Shown: positions 33,487-42,423 of the stretch, one piece after another
Numbering within the stretch: the stretch's first letter is position 1
How the letters are laid out: each line of letters starts with the position of its first letter
Origin: Arthrobacter_H sp030452125
Lineage (GTDB): Bacteria; Actinomycetota; Actinomycetes; Actinomycetales; Micrococcaceae
Assembly (NCBI GenBank): GCA_052379645.1
Contig: JBQSYU010000010.1
DNA length: 64,000 nt
Direction: 5' to 3' (one strand)
The notes under the pieces: model-generated
What the model was told of the DNA's origin: nothing
Database searches by the model: none
What the model saw: the letters and a program-made list of their open reading frames with translations, nothing else
Program-made: the position numbers and the translations under genes

Positions 33487-34950
33487 TCAGGACAGGCGGC
33501 CGTCGGCCAACCGTTCGGCGGATTCGAAGTAGGCCCGAGTCACCCACTCCTGGGTTCGGTGGGTCACCGGTGCCGCAGCCCGCATCAACCAGTTGGCCGG
33601 CTTCGAGTAGGCCAGGACCTCGAACCAGACGGTGCCCTCGTCATCTAGCACGGCGGTGAAGGCCTCCTCCCCCGCCACGGGATGGCCCTTCAGGGTTCCG
33701 TAGCCGAAGCCGGCCCGGCGCGGCCCGGTATCCGGATCCGCAGCCTCCGGCTCCAGGCTCCACAACACCCGGCAGGGCGCGGGCACCCGGATCGGTCCGA
33801 TCCCCATGCCGGAGACGACGCGGACGCCCGGGCTCGCCCGCGGGGTATCCTCCGGCACCCTCAGTCCGGCACCGCGGTGCATCTGCCAATCCAGGATCCC
33901 GTCGGCCAGGCGGCGGAACGCGTCCTCGCCGGCCCCGACGCGTGAGCGCCGCCTGACGGTTCGGTAACCCGCCGGCGCGTGCCCGAGTTCGGTCAACCCA
34001 TAATCGGTGTAGGTCAGATCCCCGGGCTGGCCGATCCGGGCGAGCCGGCGCAGTGCCGCCAGCTCGCTGGGCCCCTGTTTGCCCAAGGCGGCACCGATGA
34101 CGGCCAACGACGCCTTCGCGCCGGAGCGTACGGGAACGTGGACCTGACGGCCGCCGGGCAGTCCCAGTGCAGGGGCTGAGAGCCCGAGCAGGTCGCGGTA
34201 CCGCCCCGGAAGGGAATCAACGACGGCGGCAAAGAGCAGGCGGTAGCCGGGCATCAGCATCGGATCCAGCGGAGGGTTCTTCAGGAAGGACACCACCTCA
34301 TCCACGCGAGGACCACCGGCCAGGAGGCCCTCGTCGTCGTACCCCTGAAGGCGTTGACGCAATTCGGCGTCGGTGCGCGGTGGATCGATGACCCCCATGA
34401 GTTCACCGGCCTTCGCCCATTGGCCGACATAGGCGTCGGCACCACCGAGCCGTGTTGGCACGGGGCCGCGGAAGAGTTCGTAGGAACGCAGGAATGCGTC
34501 GGTGAAGGCCAGGTGGACCCATTCGGACAGCCCGGGGTCGTTCGCCGAGTAGCGACGGCCGGTACCCTGCGCGTCCATATACTCCCCCCGGACCGGAACA
34601 TGGAGTTTGCGGACATACCGGCAGGCTTCGTGGGCGGCGACCGTATCGCCGTAAGTGAGTGTGAAGATCCAGCGGATGGTTCCCGCGAGTCGACCCAGCG
34701 GATCCTCGCGGTAATTCGAATGCTCGGCGACGCCGGCGAGCGCGCCCGGATGCAGGGCCTGGATCAGGAGGGCACGGATCCCGGCGGCAATCGGCGTCGT
34801 GCCCCCGTTCACCTGCCAGACGACGGATCCGGCGTTGAAGTATCCGGCATCCTCGCCGTTCTCCAACGCGTCTTCCCAGGCAGGAACAGTTTCGGTTTGG
34901 CCGGCGAAGGTCATCCGCAAACGGGTTCTCAAAGGTGCCAACAGGTCCAT
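33487..34950 (-). CDS. Fusion protein: MpaB-like (DUF2236) oxygenase domain plus DUF1990
   Basis: 487 aa. Residues about 35-285 are an MpaB/latex-clearing-protein-like domain (GSVVWQVNGGTTPIAAGIRALLIQALHPGALAGVAEHSNYREDP, WVHLAFTDAFLRSYELF), a family with heme-dependent oxygenases; candidate heme His residues are H67, H76 and H146. Residues about 312-485 are DUF1990 (LTYTDYGLTELGHAPAGYR, FGYGTLKGHPVAGEEAF, VWFEVLAYSKPANW). Both domains are normally separate proteins. No frameshift signs; one uninterrupted reading frame. Substrate unknown. Confidence 0.75.
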   Translation of the reverse strand: MDLLAPLRTRLRMTFAGQTETVPAWEDALENGEDAGYFNAGSVVWQVNGGTTPIAAGIRALLIQALHPGALAGVAEHSNYREDPLGRLAGTIRWIFTLTYGDTVAAHEACRYVRKLHVPVRGEYMDAQGTGRRYSANDPGLSEWVHLAFTDAFLRSYELFRGPVPTRLGGADAYVGQWAKAGELMGVIDPPRTDAELRQRLQGYDDEGLLAGGPRVDEVVSFLKNPPLDPMLMPGYRLLFAAVVDSLPGRYRDLLGLSAPALGLPGGRQVHVPVRSGAKASLAVIGAALGKQGPSELAALRRLARIGQPGDLTYTDYGLTELGHAPAGYRTVRRRSRVGAGEDAFRRLADGILDWQMHRGAGLRVPEDTPRASPGVRVVSGMGIGPIRVPAPCRVLWSLEPEAADPDTGPRRAGFGYGTLKGHPVAGEEAFTAVLDDEGTVWFEVLAYSKPANWLMRAAAPVTHRTQEWVTRAYFESAERLADGRLS

Positions 34951-34970
34951 TCCCCGAGCCTACTCCCGGG

Positions 34971-36329
34971 TCAGGTTCGGCTACTCCGATGCGAGACCAG
35001 GGCAACGATGAGCCCGACACCGAACCAGACGAGCCCGACGAGCAGTGCCAGCTGCGTGGCCGAGGCAAGGACCACCCCGAGCATCAGGGCCCCGACGACC
35101 GGGATGGCGCCGTGGGCGAACCAGGTCCCGCGCGCGGCGGCCTTCTGCTTCACCAGGTAGTAGCCGATCACCGAGACGTGCAGCAGGATGAACGCCGTCA
35201 GCGCCCCGACGTTCACGATCGAGCTGAGGATATCGAGCCCGTCGGCCCGGGTGGCCGCCCAGACGGCGACGACGATGTTCCCGCTGGCGGTGATCAGGAT
35301 GCTGCGTACCGGCACCCCGGTCCGCTCCGAAACCGCGGCCAGTGCGTGCGGCAGGCGCCGCTCCCGCGCCATGTCCATGATGATCCTGCTGCCCGCGCCT
35401 TGCCCGACCATCGCCGCGAAGGCCGCGCCCGCCGCCTTGGAGAGGGCGAGCAACCAGTGCAGCCATTCGCCGATGCTGTCCTCCACGGCCACATAGTAGG
35501 CGGCACCTTCCAGACTCGGATCGGCAGCCAGCTGCGCAGGCGTCGTGGTGGAAAGTAGTGCCCCGACGTAGGTCTGGGCGACGAAGAGCAGTCCGGCCGC
35601 CACCAGGCAGATCAGTGTCGCCCGGCCGACGAGCCGGACGGTCCCCTTGGTCTCCTCGGCGAACGTGGCCAGGGCGTCGAAGCCCAGGAAGGAAAGCACC
35701 GCGACGGAGACGGCCGCCAGGACCGCGGTCAGCGAGAAGCCGCCGATCCCGGTGAACGGGCTGAGCCAGGGCCGTTCCGGTCCGGCCGTCGCCAGCACAT
35801 AGGCACCGCAGACCAACACGATCAGCAGGACCAGGACCTCCAGGAGTACGACGGCGGTGATGACCTTGGAGGCCACACGCACCCCGGCCAGGTTCAGCGC
35901 CGTGGTCCCCACCACGGCGACGGCGACGAACACCCAGATGGGCACGGACGGGAACAACGAGTTCAGGGCGATGCCGGTGAACATGTAGGCGACCGAGGGG
36001 ATGAGCAGGTAGTCCAGCAGGATCATCCACCCCGAGACATACCCGGCGCGGGGCCCGATCCCGGCCCCGGCGTAGGCGAAGACGGAGCCGGCCCGGGGGA
36101 TTTCCCGCGACATGCGCATGTAGCTGGAGGCGGTGAAGGCCATGACCAGGGTGGCCACGACATAGACCGTCGCCACCGCTCCCCCGGACTTGGCGTCGAG
36201 GGTGCCATAGATGCCCACGGCAGCGGCGGGACCGATGAAGACCAGACCGTAGAAGACCAACTGCCCCAATGTCAGACTGCGCTTGAGCGATCCCTGGGCC
36301 GGAGCGGATTCCGGGGCGTTGGCGTCCAT
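34971..36329 (-). CDS. APC-family amino acid permease
   Basis: About 12 membrane segments in 452 codons. LTLGQLVFYGLVFIGPAAAVGIYG begins TM1, SREIPRAGSVFAYAGAGIGPRAGYVSGW follows TM2, and LSFLGFDALATFAEETKGTVR is TM6. Uptake of an amino acid or related amine by proton symport. ATG 36329 begins the conserved region (the open frame reaches 36455 without a better site). Same strand as the MpaB fusion gene 20 bases downstream, probably co-transcribed. Confidence 0.87.
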   Translation of the reverse strand: MDANAPESAPAQGSLKRSLTLGQLVFYGLVFIGPAAAVGIYGTLDAKSGGAVATVYVVATLVMAFTASSYMRMSREIPRAGSVFAYAGAGIGPRAGYVSGWMILLDYLLIPSVAYMFTGIALNSLFPSVPIWVFVAVAVVGTTALNLAGVRVASKVITAVVLLEVLVLLIVLVCGAYVLATAGPERPWLSPFTGIGGFSLTAVLAAVSVAVLSFLGFDALATFAEETKGTVRLVGRATLICLVAAGLLFVAQTYVGALLSTTTPAQLAADPSLEGAAYYVAVEDSIGEWLHWLLALSKAAGAAFAAMVGQGAGSRIIMDMARERRLPHALAAVSERTGVPVRSILITASGNIVVAVWAATRADGLDILSSIVNVGALTAFILLHVSVIGYYLVKQKAAARGTWFAHGAIPVVGALMLGVVLASATQLALLVGLVWFGVGLIVALVSHRSSRT

Positions 36330-36364
36330 CCTGCCATTCTGTCGCAGTTTCCCCCGGACCGGGC

Positions 36365-36832
36365 TCACGATCCTGAAGTTGCTCCGAGCCGGACAAACGC
36401 CGGAGCCTGCGCCGCCTGGGTTCTCGAAGCCTGCCGGTTCAGGCCGGTGCACCATTCCGGATAGACGCGGAACCCCCGTTTTCCGGGATGCCCCTGCGAA
36501 CTGGTGATGCCCAGCTCGCGCAGGTGTGCCGCGGTGAACCAGAAGAGCCCCCGGCGTTGGTCCTCCTCCACCACGAATACGGCGAGACCCGCTATTTCTT
36601 CATCGGCCGGAAAGGGCTCGGTGGCGCCCTGCTCGGATCGGCGCCACACGGCCACGAAGGCTCCCGCTTTCGTCGGGGTGACGCGGGCGGTGCGCAACCG
36701 CCAGCGCTGCCCTGAGACCGGTGCATTGCCTGCTTCGTAATCGCTGTTCTGTTCCTCCGGGGCAACGGGAACGAATTCCGTCCGCAGGCCCAGGGTGTGC
36801 TCGACGTACCAGTCGAAAGCGGAAAAGCGCAT
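36365..36832 (-). CDS. MepB-family protein
   Basis: 155 aa. Matches the MepB family by RLRTARVTPTKAGAFVAVWRRSEQGATEPF, RGLFWFTAAHLRELGI, and GKRGFRVYPEWC, followed by NRQASRTQAAQAP. In Staphylococcus mepB accompanies the MepA drug exporter, yet its function is unknown. No MATE exporter lies nearby. A short gap separates it from the divergent VOC gene. Confidence 0.82.
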   Translation of the reverse strand: MRFSAFDWYVEHTLGLRTEFVPVAPEEQNSDYEAGNAPVSGQRWRLRTARVTPTKAGAFVAVWRRSEQGATEPFPADEEIAGLAVFVVEEDQRRGLFWFTAAHLRELGITSSQGHPGKRGFRVYPEWCTGLNRQASRTQAAQAPAFVRLGATSGS

Positions 36833-36899
36833 CCAGTGAGCCTAGCGCGACAGCGCTTCACCCCTTGGTCCGCGGGGCCCTTCCGCGTACCGTGAGCGC

Positions 36900-37262
36900 A
36901 TGATCACCCGCATCGGTACCGCCATGTTGTACGTCTCGGATCAGGACGCGTCCCTTCGGTTCTATCGTGATCTGCTGGGATTCGTGATCGTCACCGATCA
37001 GGACATGGGCCACGGCGCCCGATGGCTCGAGCTGGCCCCGGCGGAAGGAGCGACCACGATGGCGCTGCTCGATGCCGGCCAGGCCGGCAAGCAGGCGGGA
37101 GAGGGCGCCTACCTGACCTATGCCTGCGAGGACATCGCCGCGACCGTCGGCTGGCTCCGCGAGCGCGGCGCCACGGTCACCGACCCCGATATCCAGCCGT
37201 GGGGCTCGTTTGCCTTCATCGACGGCCCCGACGGGCACCGCGTACAGATCCACCAGAAATGA
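36900..37262 (+). CDS. VOC family protein (glyoxalase-like)
   Basis: 120 aa, a single VOC domain: ITRIGTAMLYVSDQDASLRFYRDLLGF, GARWLELAP, DIAATVGWLRERGATVTDP, and the closing GSFAFIDGPDGHRVQIHQ. The residues fit a metal-binding small-molecule dioxygenase or resistance protein. Stands alone. Confidence 0.85.
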   Translation: MITRIGTAMLYVSDQDASLRFYRDLLGFVIVTDQDMGHGARWLELAPAEGATTMALLDAGQAGKQAGEGAYLTYACEDIAATVGWLRERGATVTDPDIQPWGSFAFIDGPDGHRVQIHQK

Positions 37263-37504
37263 TCCCGGCCCCCACCGCCGGGGTGCCCTGAGGACGCGGC
37301 AAACAACGCACGGAATTTGCTCGGTTTCAACCAATACCGTGTGACCTTGTTCACCTATTGCACCGAATTGTCACGCGGCGGTACGGGAACCGGCCTCCGG
37401 GCCGAAGATCCGAGTGGACCGAGAGGCCTGCATCACGCAATAATTGCCGATCGACCACCGCGCCGCTGCTGTGACAGCGTCCGCCCACCAAGAATCGGAG
37501 AACC
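37263..37504 (+). promoter_or_regulatory. Leader region of the glutamate symporter gene
   Basis: 242 bases without a gene. The AT-richer part 37310-37375 contains TTGCTC (37318-37323) and TTGTTC (37346-37351) as possible -35 elements, with no convincing -10. No terminator-like hairpin found after the VOC gene. Confidence 0.3.
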
Positions 37505-38944
37505 ATGTCGGCAGACGTCGTGGGCCTGGCTCTTGCCCTGTTGGGACTCATCGTCCTGCTCGGCAAGCTGATCCGGGTACGTAGCAAGATCGCGCAGAAG
37601 TTGTTCCTGCCGGCCTCGATCCTCGGGGGATTCCTGGCCCTGCTGCTGGGACCCTACGTGTTCGGCAATTTGGCCTCGCTGGCCGGTACCGACAGATTCG
37701 CCGAGGGTGGCCTCTTCGGAACGCAGATCCTCGAGGTCTGGGGCACGCTGCCCGGCCTGCTCATCAGCGTGGTGTTCGCGGCACTGTTCATGGGTGAATC
37801 GATCCCCTCCCCCAAACGTGCCGCCCGGCTGCTGGGCCCGCAACTGAGCCTGGGCGTCACCTTCGCCTCCGGGCAGTACGTCTTCGGCCTGGCCCTGGCC
37901 GTCCTGGTCCTGGTCCCGCTCTTCGGGATGACCCCCATGGCCGGGGCACTGATCGAGATCGGCTTCGAAGGCGGCCACGGCACGGCAGCCGGCATGGCCC
38001 CGGTCATGAACGAACTGGGCTTCACCGAAGGACCGGACCTGGCGCTGGGCATGGCCACGATCGGCATCGTCAGCGGCATCGTCATCGGGATCGCAGCCAT
38101 CAACTGGGCCGTGCGCACGGGGCGGACCGAGGTCATCTCCGCCTCGACCAAGCTTCCGGACAATGAGCTCAAGGGCCTCTACTCCAAGGACGACCAGCCC
38201 TCGGCCGGGCAATTGACCGTGCGCTCCTCGTCGGTGGAAAGCATGACGCTGCACGTGGCCTTCATCGCGCTGGCCATCCTCGTCGGACAGGTGCTCCTCT
38301 CGGCGCTGCAGTGGATCGAGAGCGTCACCTGGGCCGACAGCGTCCAGGTCTTCGAATACGTTCCGCTCTTCCCGTTGGCGATGCTCGGCGGGGTCATCAT
38401 CCAGCTCGTCCTGGACCAGACCGGCAAGACCCACCTCATCGACCGTGGATCCATGATGCGCATCCAGGGCCTGGCCCTGGACCTGCTGATCGTCAGTGCC
38501 CTGGCGTCCCTGTCGCTGAAGGCGATCGCCGCCAACATCGGCCCCTTCCTGCTCCTGGCCGGTGTGGGCATCATCTGGAACGTGGTCGTGTTGTTCTTCC
38601 TCGCCCGCCGCTACATCCCGAAGTACTGGTTCGAACGCGGGATCGGGGACTTCGGGCAGTCGATGGGGGTCACTGCGACGGGCCTGATCCTCATGCGGAT
38701 CGCCGACCCCGAGGGCAAGAGCCCCGCCTACGAGGCCTTCGGATATAAGCAACTGGTCTTCGAGCCGTTCTTCGGCGGCGGGCTGATCACGGCAGCAGCA
38801 ATGCCCCTGATCTACCAGTTCGGGCCCTACCCCTTGCTGATCGGCATGGGCGTCCTGCTGCTCGCTTCGGTGTCCATCGGCCTGGTCAACGGCAAGCGGA
38901 TGCGACGCTCCTCGGTGGCGGAGACTTCCCCGGCCCAGGGATGA
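37505..38944 (+). CDS. Sodium:glutamate symporter family (GltS-like)
   Basis: 479 aa, about 12 membrane segments. The block GALIEIGFEGGHGTAAGMAPVMNELGF and the later GIGDFGQSMGVTATGLILMRIADPE are the two inverted-repeat re-entrant regions of GltS proteins. Na+-coupled import of glutamate or a related acid. An internal polar loop (about 205-240) joins the halves. No linked catabolic gene. Confidence 0.88.
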   Translation: MSADVVGLALALLGLIVLLGKLIRVRSKIAQKLFLPASILGGFLALLLGPYVFGNLASLAGTDRFAEGGLFGTQILEVWGTLPGLLISVVFAALFMGESIPSPKRAARLLGPQLSLGVTFASGQYVFGLALAVLVLVPLFGMTPMAGALIEIGFEGGHGTAAGMAPVMNELGFTEGPDLALGMATIGIVSGIVIGIAAINWAVRTGRTEVISASTKLPDNELKGLYSKDDQPSAGQLTVRSSSVESMTLHVAFIALAILVGQVLLSALQWIESVTWADSVQVFEYVPLFPLAMLGGVIIQLVLDQTGKTHLIDRGSMMRIQGLALDLLIVSALASLSLKAIAANIGPFLLLAGVGIIWNVVVLFFLARRYIPKYWFERGIGDFGQSMGVTATGLILMRIADPEGKSPAYEAFGYKQLVFEPFFGGGLITAAAMPLIYQFGPYPLLIGMGVLLLASVSIGLVNGKRMRRSSVAETSPAQG

Positions 38945-38978
38945 TCCCGGGCGCCGGGGCGGGCCGGTGACGCCCGCA

Positions 38979-39218
38979 CTACCGGGCGGTGGCCACCAGG
39001 TAGTCCAGCGCCCGGCAGGCCCGCCACCCGGTCCAGAGGGCAAAGATGGCCGACCCCACCGCGGCCACGGCCCCGATGACGACCAGCGGCTGGATCTGCT
39101 GCCCCGGATCCGCGTTCCAGTTCAGCGTGAGTCCGGCGGCGATGCCGCAGCCGATGGACACCAGCCACAGCACGAGGGTGGCGACGAACATGCCGGACAC
39201 TGAGTGCGGGCGATTCAT
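38979..39218 (-). CDS. Small two-helix membrane protein
   Basis: 79 aa with two hydrophobic helices (about 8-30 and 43-62) and basic ends. Not recognised by family. GAGGAGGAA eight bases before ATG 39218 is a strong ribosome binding site and fixes the start; the open frame reaches 39335 but the extension looks non-coding. Confidence 0.6.
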   Translation of the reverse strand: MNRPHSVSGMFVATLVLWLVSIGCGIAAGLTLNWNADPGQQIQPLVVIGAVAAVGSAIFALWTGWRACRALDYLVATAR

Positions 39219-39300
39219 GGGGGTTCCTCCTCGGTGACGTCGATAGCGCCAGCGTATCCCCCCGCCCCGCGGACCGATCCGCCGATGGCATGATGGTCGC

Positions 39301-39753
39301 ATGAGTGAAACCCAGGATTCCAGCACCCGTTCCATCGAATTGTCACGTAACCGGACGGGCCACTACACCGCCCGCAATGCCGCGGGAGCCGAGGTCGAAT
39401 TCGGCCAGGGCGAGGGGCTGCTCTCCCCCGTGGAACTGCTCTTGGCGGCCATCGCCGGTTGCTCGGCGATCGATGTGGACGTCGCCACCTCACGTAGCGC
39501 CGAACCCACCCAATTCGAGGTCACCGCCTCGGGCGACAAGATCGCCGACGAGGGCGGTGCCAGCCGGATGGAGAATCTGAATCTCGCGTTCAAGCTGGCC
39601 TTCGGCGATGACGCCGGGGGCCAGAAGGCGGCCAGCATGGTCGAACGCCTCGTCAAGCTCTCCCACGATAAGCACTGCACGGTCTCACGCACCGTCGAGC
39701 ACGGAACCCCCGTGGCCTTCGACGTCGAGGTCTCCACGGGTGAACCGGCCTAG
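39301..39753 (+). CDS. OsmC-family protein
   Basis: 150 aa. The two redox cysteines are in AIAGCSAIDVDVA and KHCTVSRTVEHG, spaced as in OsmC/YhfA peroxidases; LLSPVELLLAAIAGC is the family signature. Reduces organic hydroperoxides or handles reactive sulfur. Stands alone, convergent with the monooxygenase gene. Confidence 0.9.
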   Translation: MSETQDSSTRSIELSRNRTGHYTARNAAGAEVEFGQGEGLLSPVELLLAAIAGCSAIDVDVATSRSAEPTQFEVTASGDKIADEGGASRMENLNLAFKLAFGDDAGGQKAASMVERLVKLSHDKHCTVSRTVEHGTPVAFDVEVSTGEPA

Positions 39754-39780
39754 AACCGGGACCATCGCAGGGGGCGTGCT

Positions 39781-40104
39781 TCAGGCGTCGACCTGGAGTT
39801 CGCCCATCTGCTCCCAGCCTTCGCCCTCGACCTGGCGGCTGACGATGAGCGGTGTTTCGGCCAGGGTCGGGCGCATGGCCTCCAGGCCATCGGCGAAGTG
39901 CTGGCTGCGCACATGGGCCTCACCGGCCCCGTCCTGGAACGCCTCAACGAGCACGAACTCGTTCTCCGCTTCGACGCTGCGCGACCACTCGAACCAGAGG
40001 TTGCCTTCCTCGGCGCGGGTGGCCTCGGTGAAGGGCCGGGTGATCTCGAGGAACGAGTCGACGAATTCGGGCTTGACCTTGTACTTGACGACGATGAAAA
40101 TCAT
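39781..40104 (-). CDS. Antibiotic biosynthesis monooxygenase (ABM) domain protein
   Basis: 107 aa ABM dimeric alpha-beta barrel: IFIVVKYKVKPEFVDSFLEI, ATRAEEGNLWFEWSRS, ENEFVLVEAFQDGAGEAHVRSQHF. Members act as quinol or signal-degrading monooxygenases without cofactor, or have unknown roles. Lies nine bases after the YjbR gene on the same strand. Confidence 0.82.
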   Translation of the reverse strand: MIFIVVKYKVKPEFVDSFLEITRPFTEATRAEEGNLWFEWSRSVEAENEFVLVEAFQDGAGEAHVRSQHFADGLEAMRPTLAETPLIVSRQVEGEGWEQMGELQVDA

Positions 40105-40113
40105 GCGCCCAGC

Positions 40114-40503
40114 CTATCCCCGAGCCAGCCCATTCCACCCCAGGCGTTCGCGCTCGGCCTTCGGAAGCGATTCGACGACCAGATCGTAGGAGTCCTCGAT
40201 CAGGTCACGCACCGTGGCATCATCGAGTGATCCGGCGCAGGCCACCGTGTTCCAGTGTTTTTTGCTCATGTGGTAGCCGGGAGTGATTTCAGGGTGCGCG
40301 GCCCGCAGCTGGTCGGCCAGGACCGGCTCGCATTTCAGGTTCGCGCGCGCCGGGTCCGATCCGTCCCAGAGCAGGGCGAACATCTTCACCCGCCCTTCGG
40401 GGGATCCAGAAACCTTGAACACACTGGCATCCGGGCCGAACGGATGGTCCTCGAACACCCCCGGCAACCCGAGGCAATAGGCACGGAAGGCGGAGTCGTC
40501 CAT
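40114..40503 (-). CDS. MmcQ/YjbR-family protein
   Basis: 129 aa. CyaY-like fold domain with AYCLGLPGVFEDHPFG, VFKVSG, MFALLW, NLKCEP, and GYHMSKKHWNTVACAG followed by LIEDSYDLVVESL. DNA-binding is proposed for the family but not proven. ATG 40503 was chosen over ATG 40512 because AGGA precedes it at eight bases. Confidence 0.85.
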   Translation of the reverse strand: MDDSAFRAYCLGLPGVFEDHPFGPDASVFKVSGSPEGRVKMFALLWDGSDPARANLKCEPVLADQLRAAHPEITPGYHMSKKHWNTVACAGSLDDATVRDLIEDSYDLVVESLPKAERERLGWNGLARG

Positions 40504-40517
40504 ACCCGGCATCCTAC

Positions 40518-40560
40518 GCGGTACGACGCCGGCACCCGAGGGGTGCCGGCGTCGTACCGC
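40518..40560 (-). terminator. 20-bp perfect hairpin after the polyol transporter operon
   Basis: Arms 40518-40537 and 40541-40560 (GCGGTACGACGCCGGCACCC and complement) with a GAG loop. It lies 19 bases beyond the stop of the last permease gene. No T-tract on the minus strand, so a hairpin-only terminator or mRNA-stabilising element. Confidence 0.6.
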
Positions 40561-40579
40561 AGGAGGACGTGGTTGCTGT

Positions 40580-41467
40580 TTATTTCACGGCACCCATCGA
40601 CAGGCCACGGACCAGCTGCTTCTGGGCCAGCCAACCGGCCAGGACCACCGGCAGCGAGGCCAGCACCGAGGCCGCCGAGAGTTGGGCCAGGAACAAGCCC
40701 TCGCTGGTCATCTGCGATATCAGGAACACCGGGACCGTCGCCGCCTTCGCGGCGGTGAGGTTCAGAGCGAAGAAGAACTCGTTCCAGGAGAAGATCACAC
40801 AGATCAACGCGGTCGCCGCGATCCCCGGGGTGACCATCGGGATCAATACGGAGCGCAGCGTCTTGATCAGTCCGGCCCCGTCCACCGAGGCCGCTTCGAG
40901 CACCTCCCCGGGGACCTCCTGGAAGAAGGAACGCATCATCCACACGGCGATCGGCAGATTCATGGCCGTATAGAGGATGACCAGCGTCCAGATGCTGTCC
41001 AGCGCCCGCAGCTGACCGGAGATCACGTAGATGGGCATGATGACCGCGACGATCGGAAGCATCTTGGTGGAGATGAAGAAGAACAACACGTCATTGGTCT
41101 TCTTCACCGGCCGGATGCTCAACGCATAGGAGGCAGGAATGGCCAACAGAATCACCAAGAGCGTCGAAACACCGGTGGCAATGAGCGAGTTCAGGAAGTA
41201 GGGGGCGGCATCGGAGCCCAGCACTGCCTTGTACTGATCCAAGGTGGGTTCGAAGAAGAAGCTCGGCGGGCTCGACGAGGCCACGTTCTCCTGCTTGAAG
41301 GAAGTCATCACCATCCATGCGATCGGGGCGAAGAAGACCAGTGCCGCGACCCAGGTGAACGTGGTCAGCAGACTTCCGCTGACCACCCCCTTCCGTCGCG
41401 GTTTATAGACTTCCGGGCGTTCGGCCCGGGTGCCGGACCCCGCGGTTTGTTGGGTTGTGGCGCTCAT
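40580..41467 (-). CDS. Polyol/sugar ABC transporter permease (SmoG/MalG-type)
   Basis: 295 aa, six membrane segments. Contains the EAA loop EAASVDGAGLIKTLRSVLIPMVTPG of inner-membrane permeases. Starts at ATG 41467, overlapping the preceding permease gene by four bases. With that permease it forms the channel for the binding protein at 42424-43791. No ATPase gene is in the operon; CUT1 systems of this kind often borrow a shared MsmK-type ATPase. Confidence 0.9.
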   Translation of the reverse strand: MSATTQQTAGSGTRAERPEVYKPRRKGVVSGSLLTTFTWVAALVFFAPIAWMVMTSFKQENVASSSPPSFFFEPTLDQYKAVLGSDAAPYFLNSLIATGVSTLLVILLAIPASYALSIRPVKKTNDVLFFFISTKMLPIVAVIMPIYVISGQLRALDSIWTLVILYTAMNLPIAVWMMRSFFQEVPGEVLEAASVDGAGLIKTLRSVLIPMVTPGIAATALICVIFSWNEFFFALNLTAAKAATVPVFLISQMTSEGLFLAQLSAASVLASLPVVLAGWLAQKQLVRGLSMGAVK

Positions 41468-42420
41468 GACAGCTCCTTGTCGTCGAAGCTGCGGAAGATC
41501 AAACGCAGCGCAAATATGGCGATGAGGATCGTGGCGATGACCACCACGACGCCCATGGCGGCCGCCTGGCCGATGTCGAAGCCCAGGAAGGCGCGTTGGT
41601 AGATGTAGAAGGGCAGGTTCGCGCTGGCCGTGCCCGGTCCGCCGGCGGTCATCAGGTAGATCTGGTCGAAGGTGTTGACCACGTAGATCGACCCGAGCAA
41701 CACGGCCAGTTCCATGTACCGGCGCAGCTGCGGCATGGTCACCCAGGTGAAGGTCTTCCACCAGCCGGCACCGTCCAGCGAAGCTGCTTCGAGGACGTCC
41801 TTGGATTGGGCCTGCAGTCCGGCCAGGACCAGCAGCATCATGAACGGGGTCCACTGCCACACCAGGGCGATGACCACCGAGAGCAGCGGGAGCGAGGAGG
41901 TGAAGTCGATCGGTCCGATCCCCACCAACCCCAGCACCCAGTTGACCATCCCGTAACTGGGGTTGAGCATCGAAACGCTCCATAGCAGCGAGGAGGCCAC
42001 CGGCATGATCAGGAACGGGGTGATCAGCAGGGTCCGCACGATCCCCCGGCCCAGGAATTCGCGGTCCAACAGAATCGCGAAGAACGTCCCCAGGACCAGG
42101 GCGACGGCCACGCAGCCCAGCGTGATCACCACCGAGTTCACGGCCGCGACCCGGAACGTGGAATCGGAGAAGATGTCCACGAAGTTCTGCAGTCCCACGA
42201 AGATGTTGCCGTCGGGACGCAACAGGTTCCAGGACCGCAGCGAATACCAGATGGTCAGCAGGAAGGGCAGCTGGGTGACGATGATGGTGAAGATCAGCGC
42301 GGGAAGCAGCGGCAGCCGGCGGCTCCAGCCCTCCCTACGCCGGGCACGGCGCTGTCGCGCTGCGTGCGGTGCGGAGTCGGCGGCCGCCTGCTGGCGGTCC
42401 GTCCGGGTCAACGTACTCAT
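41464..42420 (-). CDS. Polyol/sugar ABC transporter permease (SmoF/MalF-type)
   Basis: 318 aa, six membrane segments after a basic N-terminus. The EAA loop is LEAASLDGAGWWKTFTWVTMPQL. LLPALIFTIIVTQLPFLLTIWYSL is the typical TM1. Second gene of the operon, three bases after the binding-protein stop. Confidence 0.9.
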   Translation of the reverse strand: MSTLTRTDRQQAAADSAPHAARQRRARRREGWSRRLPLLPALIFTIIVTQLPFLLTIWYSLRSWNLLRPDGNIFVGLQNFVDIFSDSTFRVAAVNSVVITLGCVAVALVLGTFFAILLDREFLGRGIVRTLLITPFLIMPVASSLLWSVSMLNPSYGMVNWVLGLVGIGPIDFTSSLPLLSVVIALVWQWTPFMMLLVLAGLQAQSKDVLEAASLDGAGWWKTFTWVTMPQLRRYMELAVLLGSIYVVNTFDQIYLMTAGGPGTASANLPFYIYQRAFLGFDIGQAAAMGVVVVIATILIAIFALRLIFRSFDDKELS

Positions 42421-42423
42421 GGC

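Noticed and set aside
40518..40560. Perfect 20-bp hairpin as an insertion sequence end or attachment site
   Set aside because: No transposase or direct repeat nearby; the position after an operon end is explained by termination or mRNA protection.
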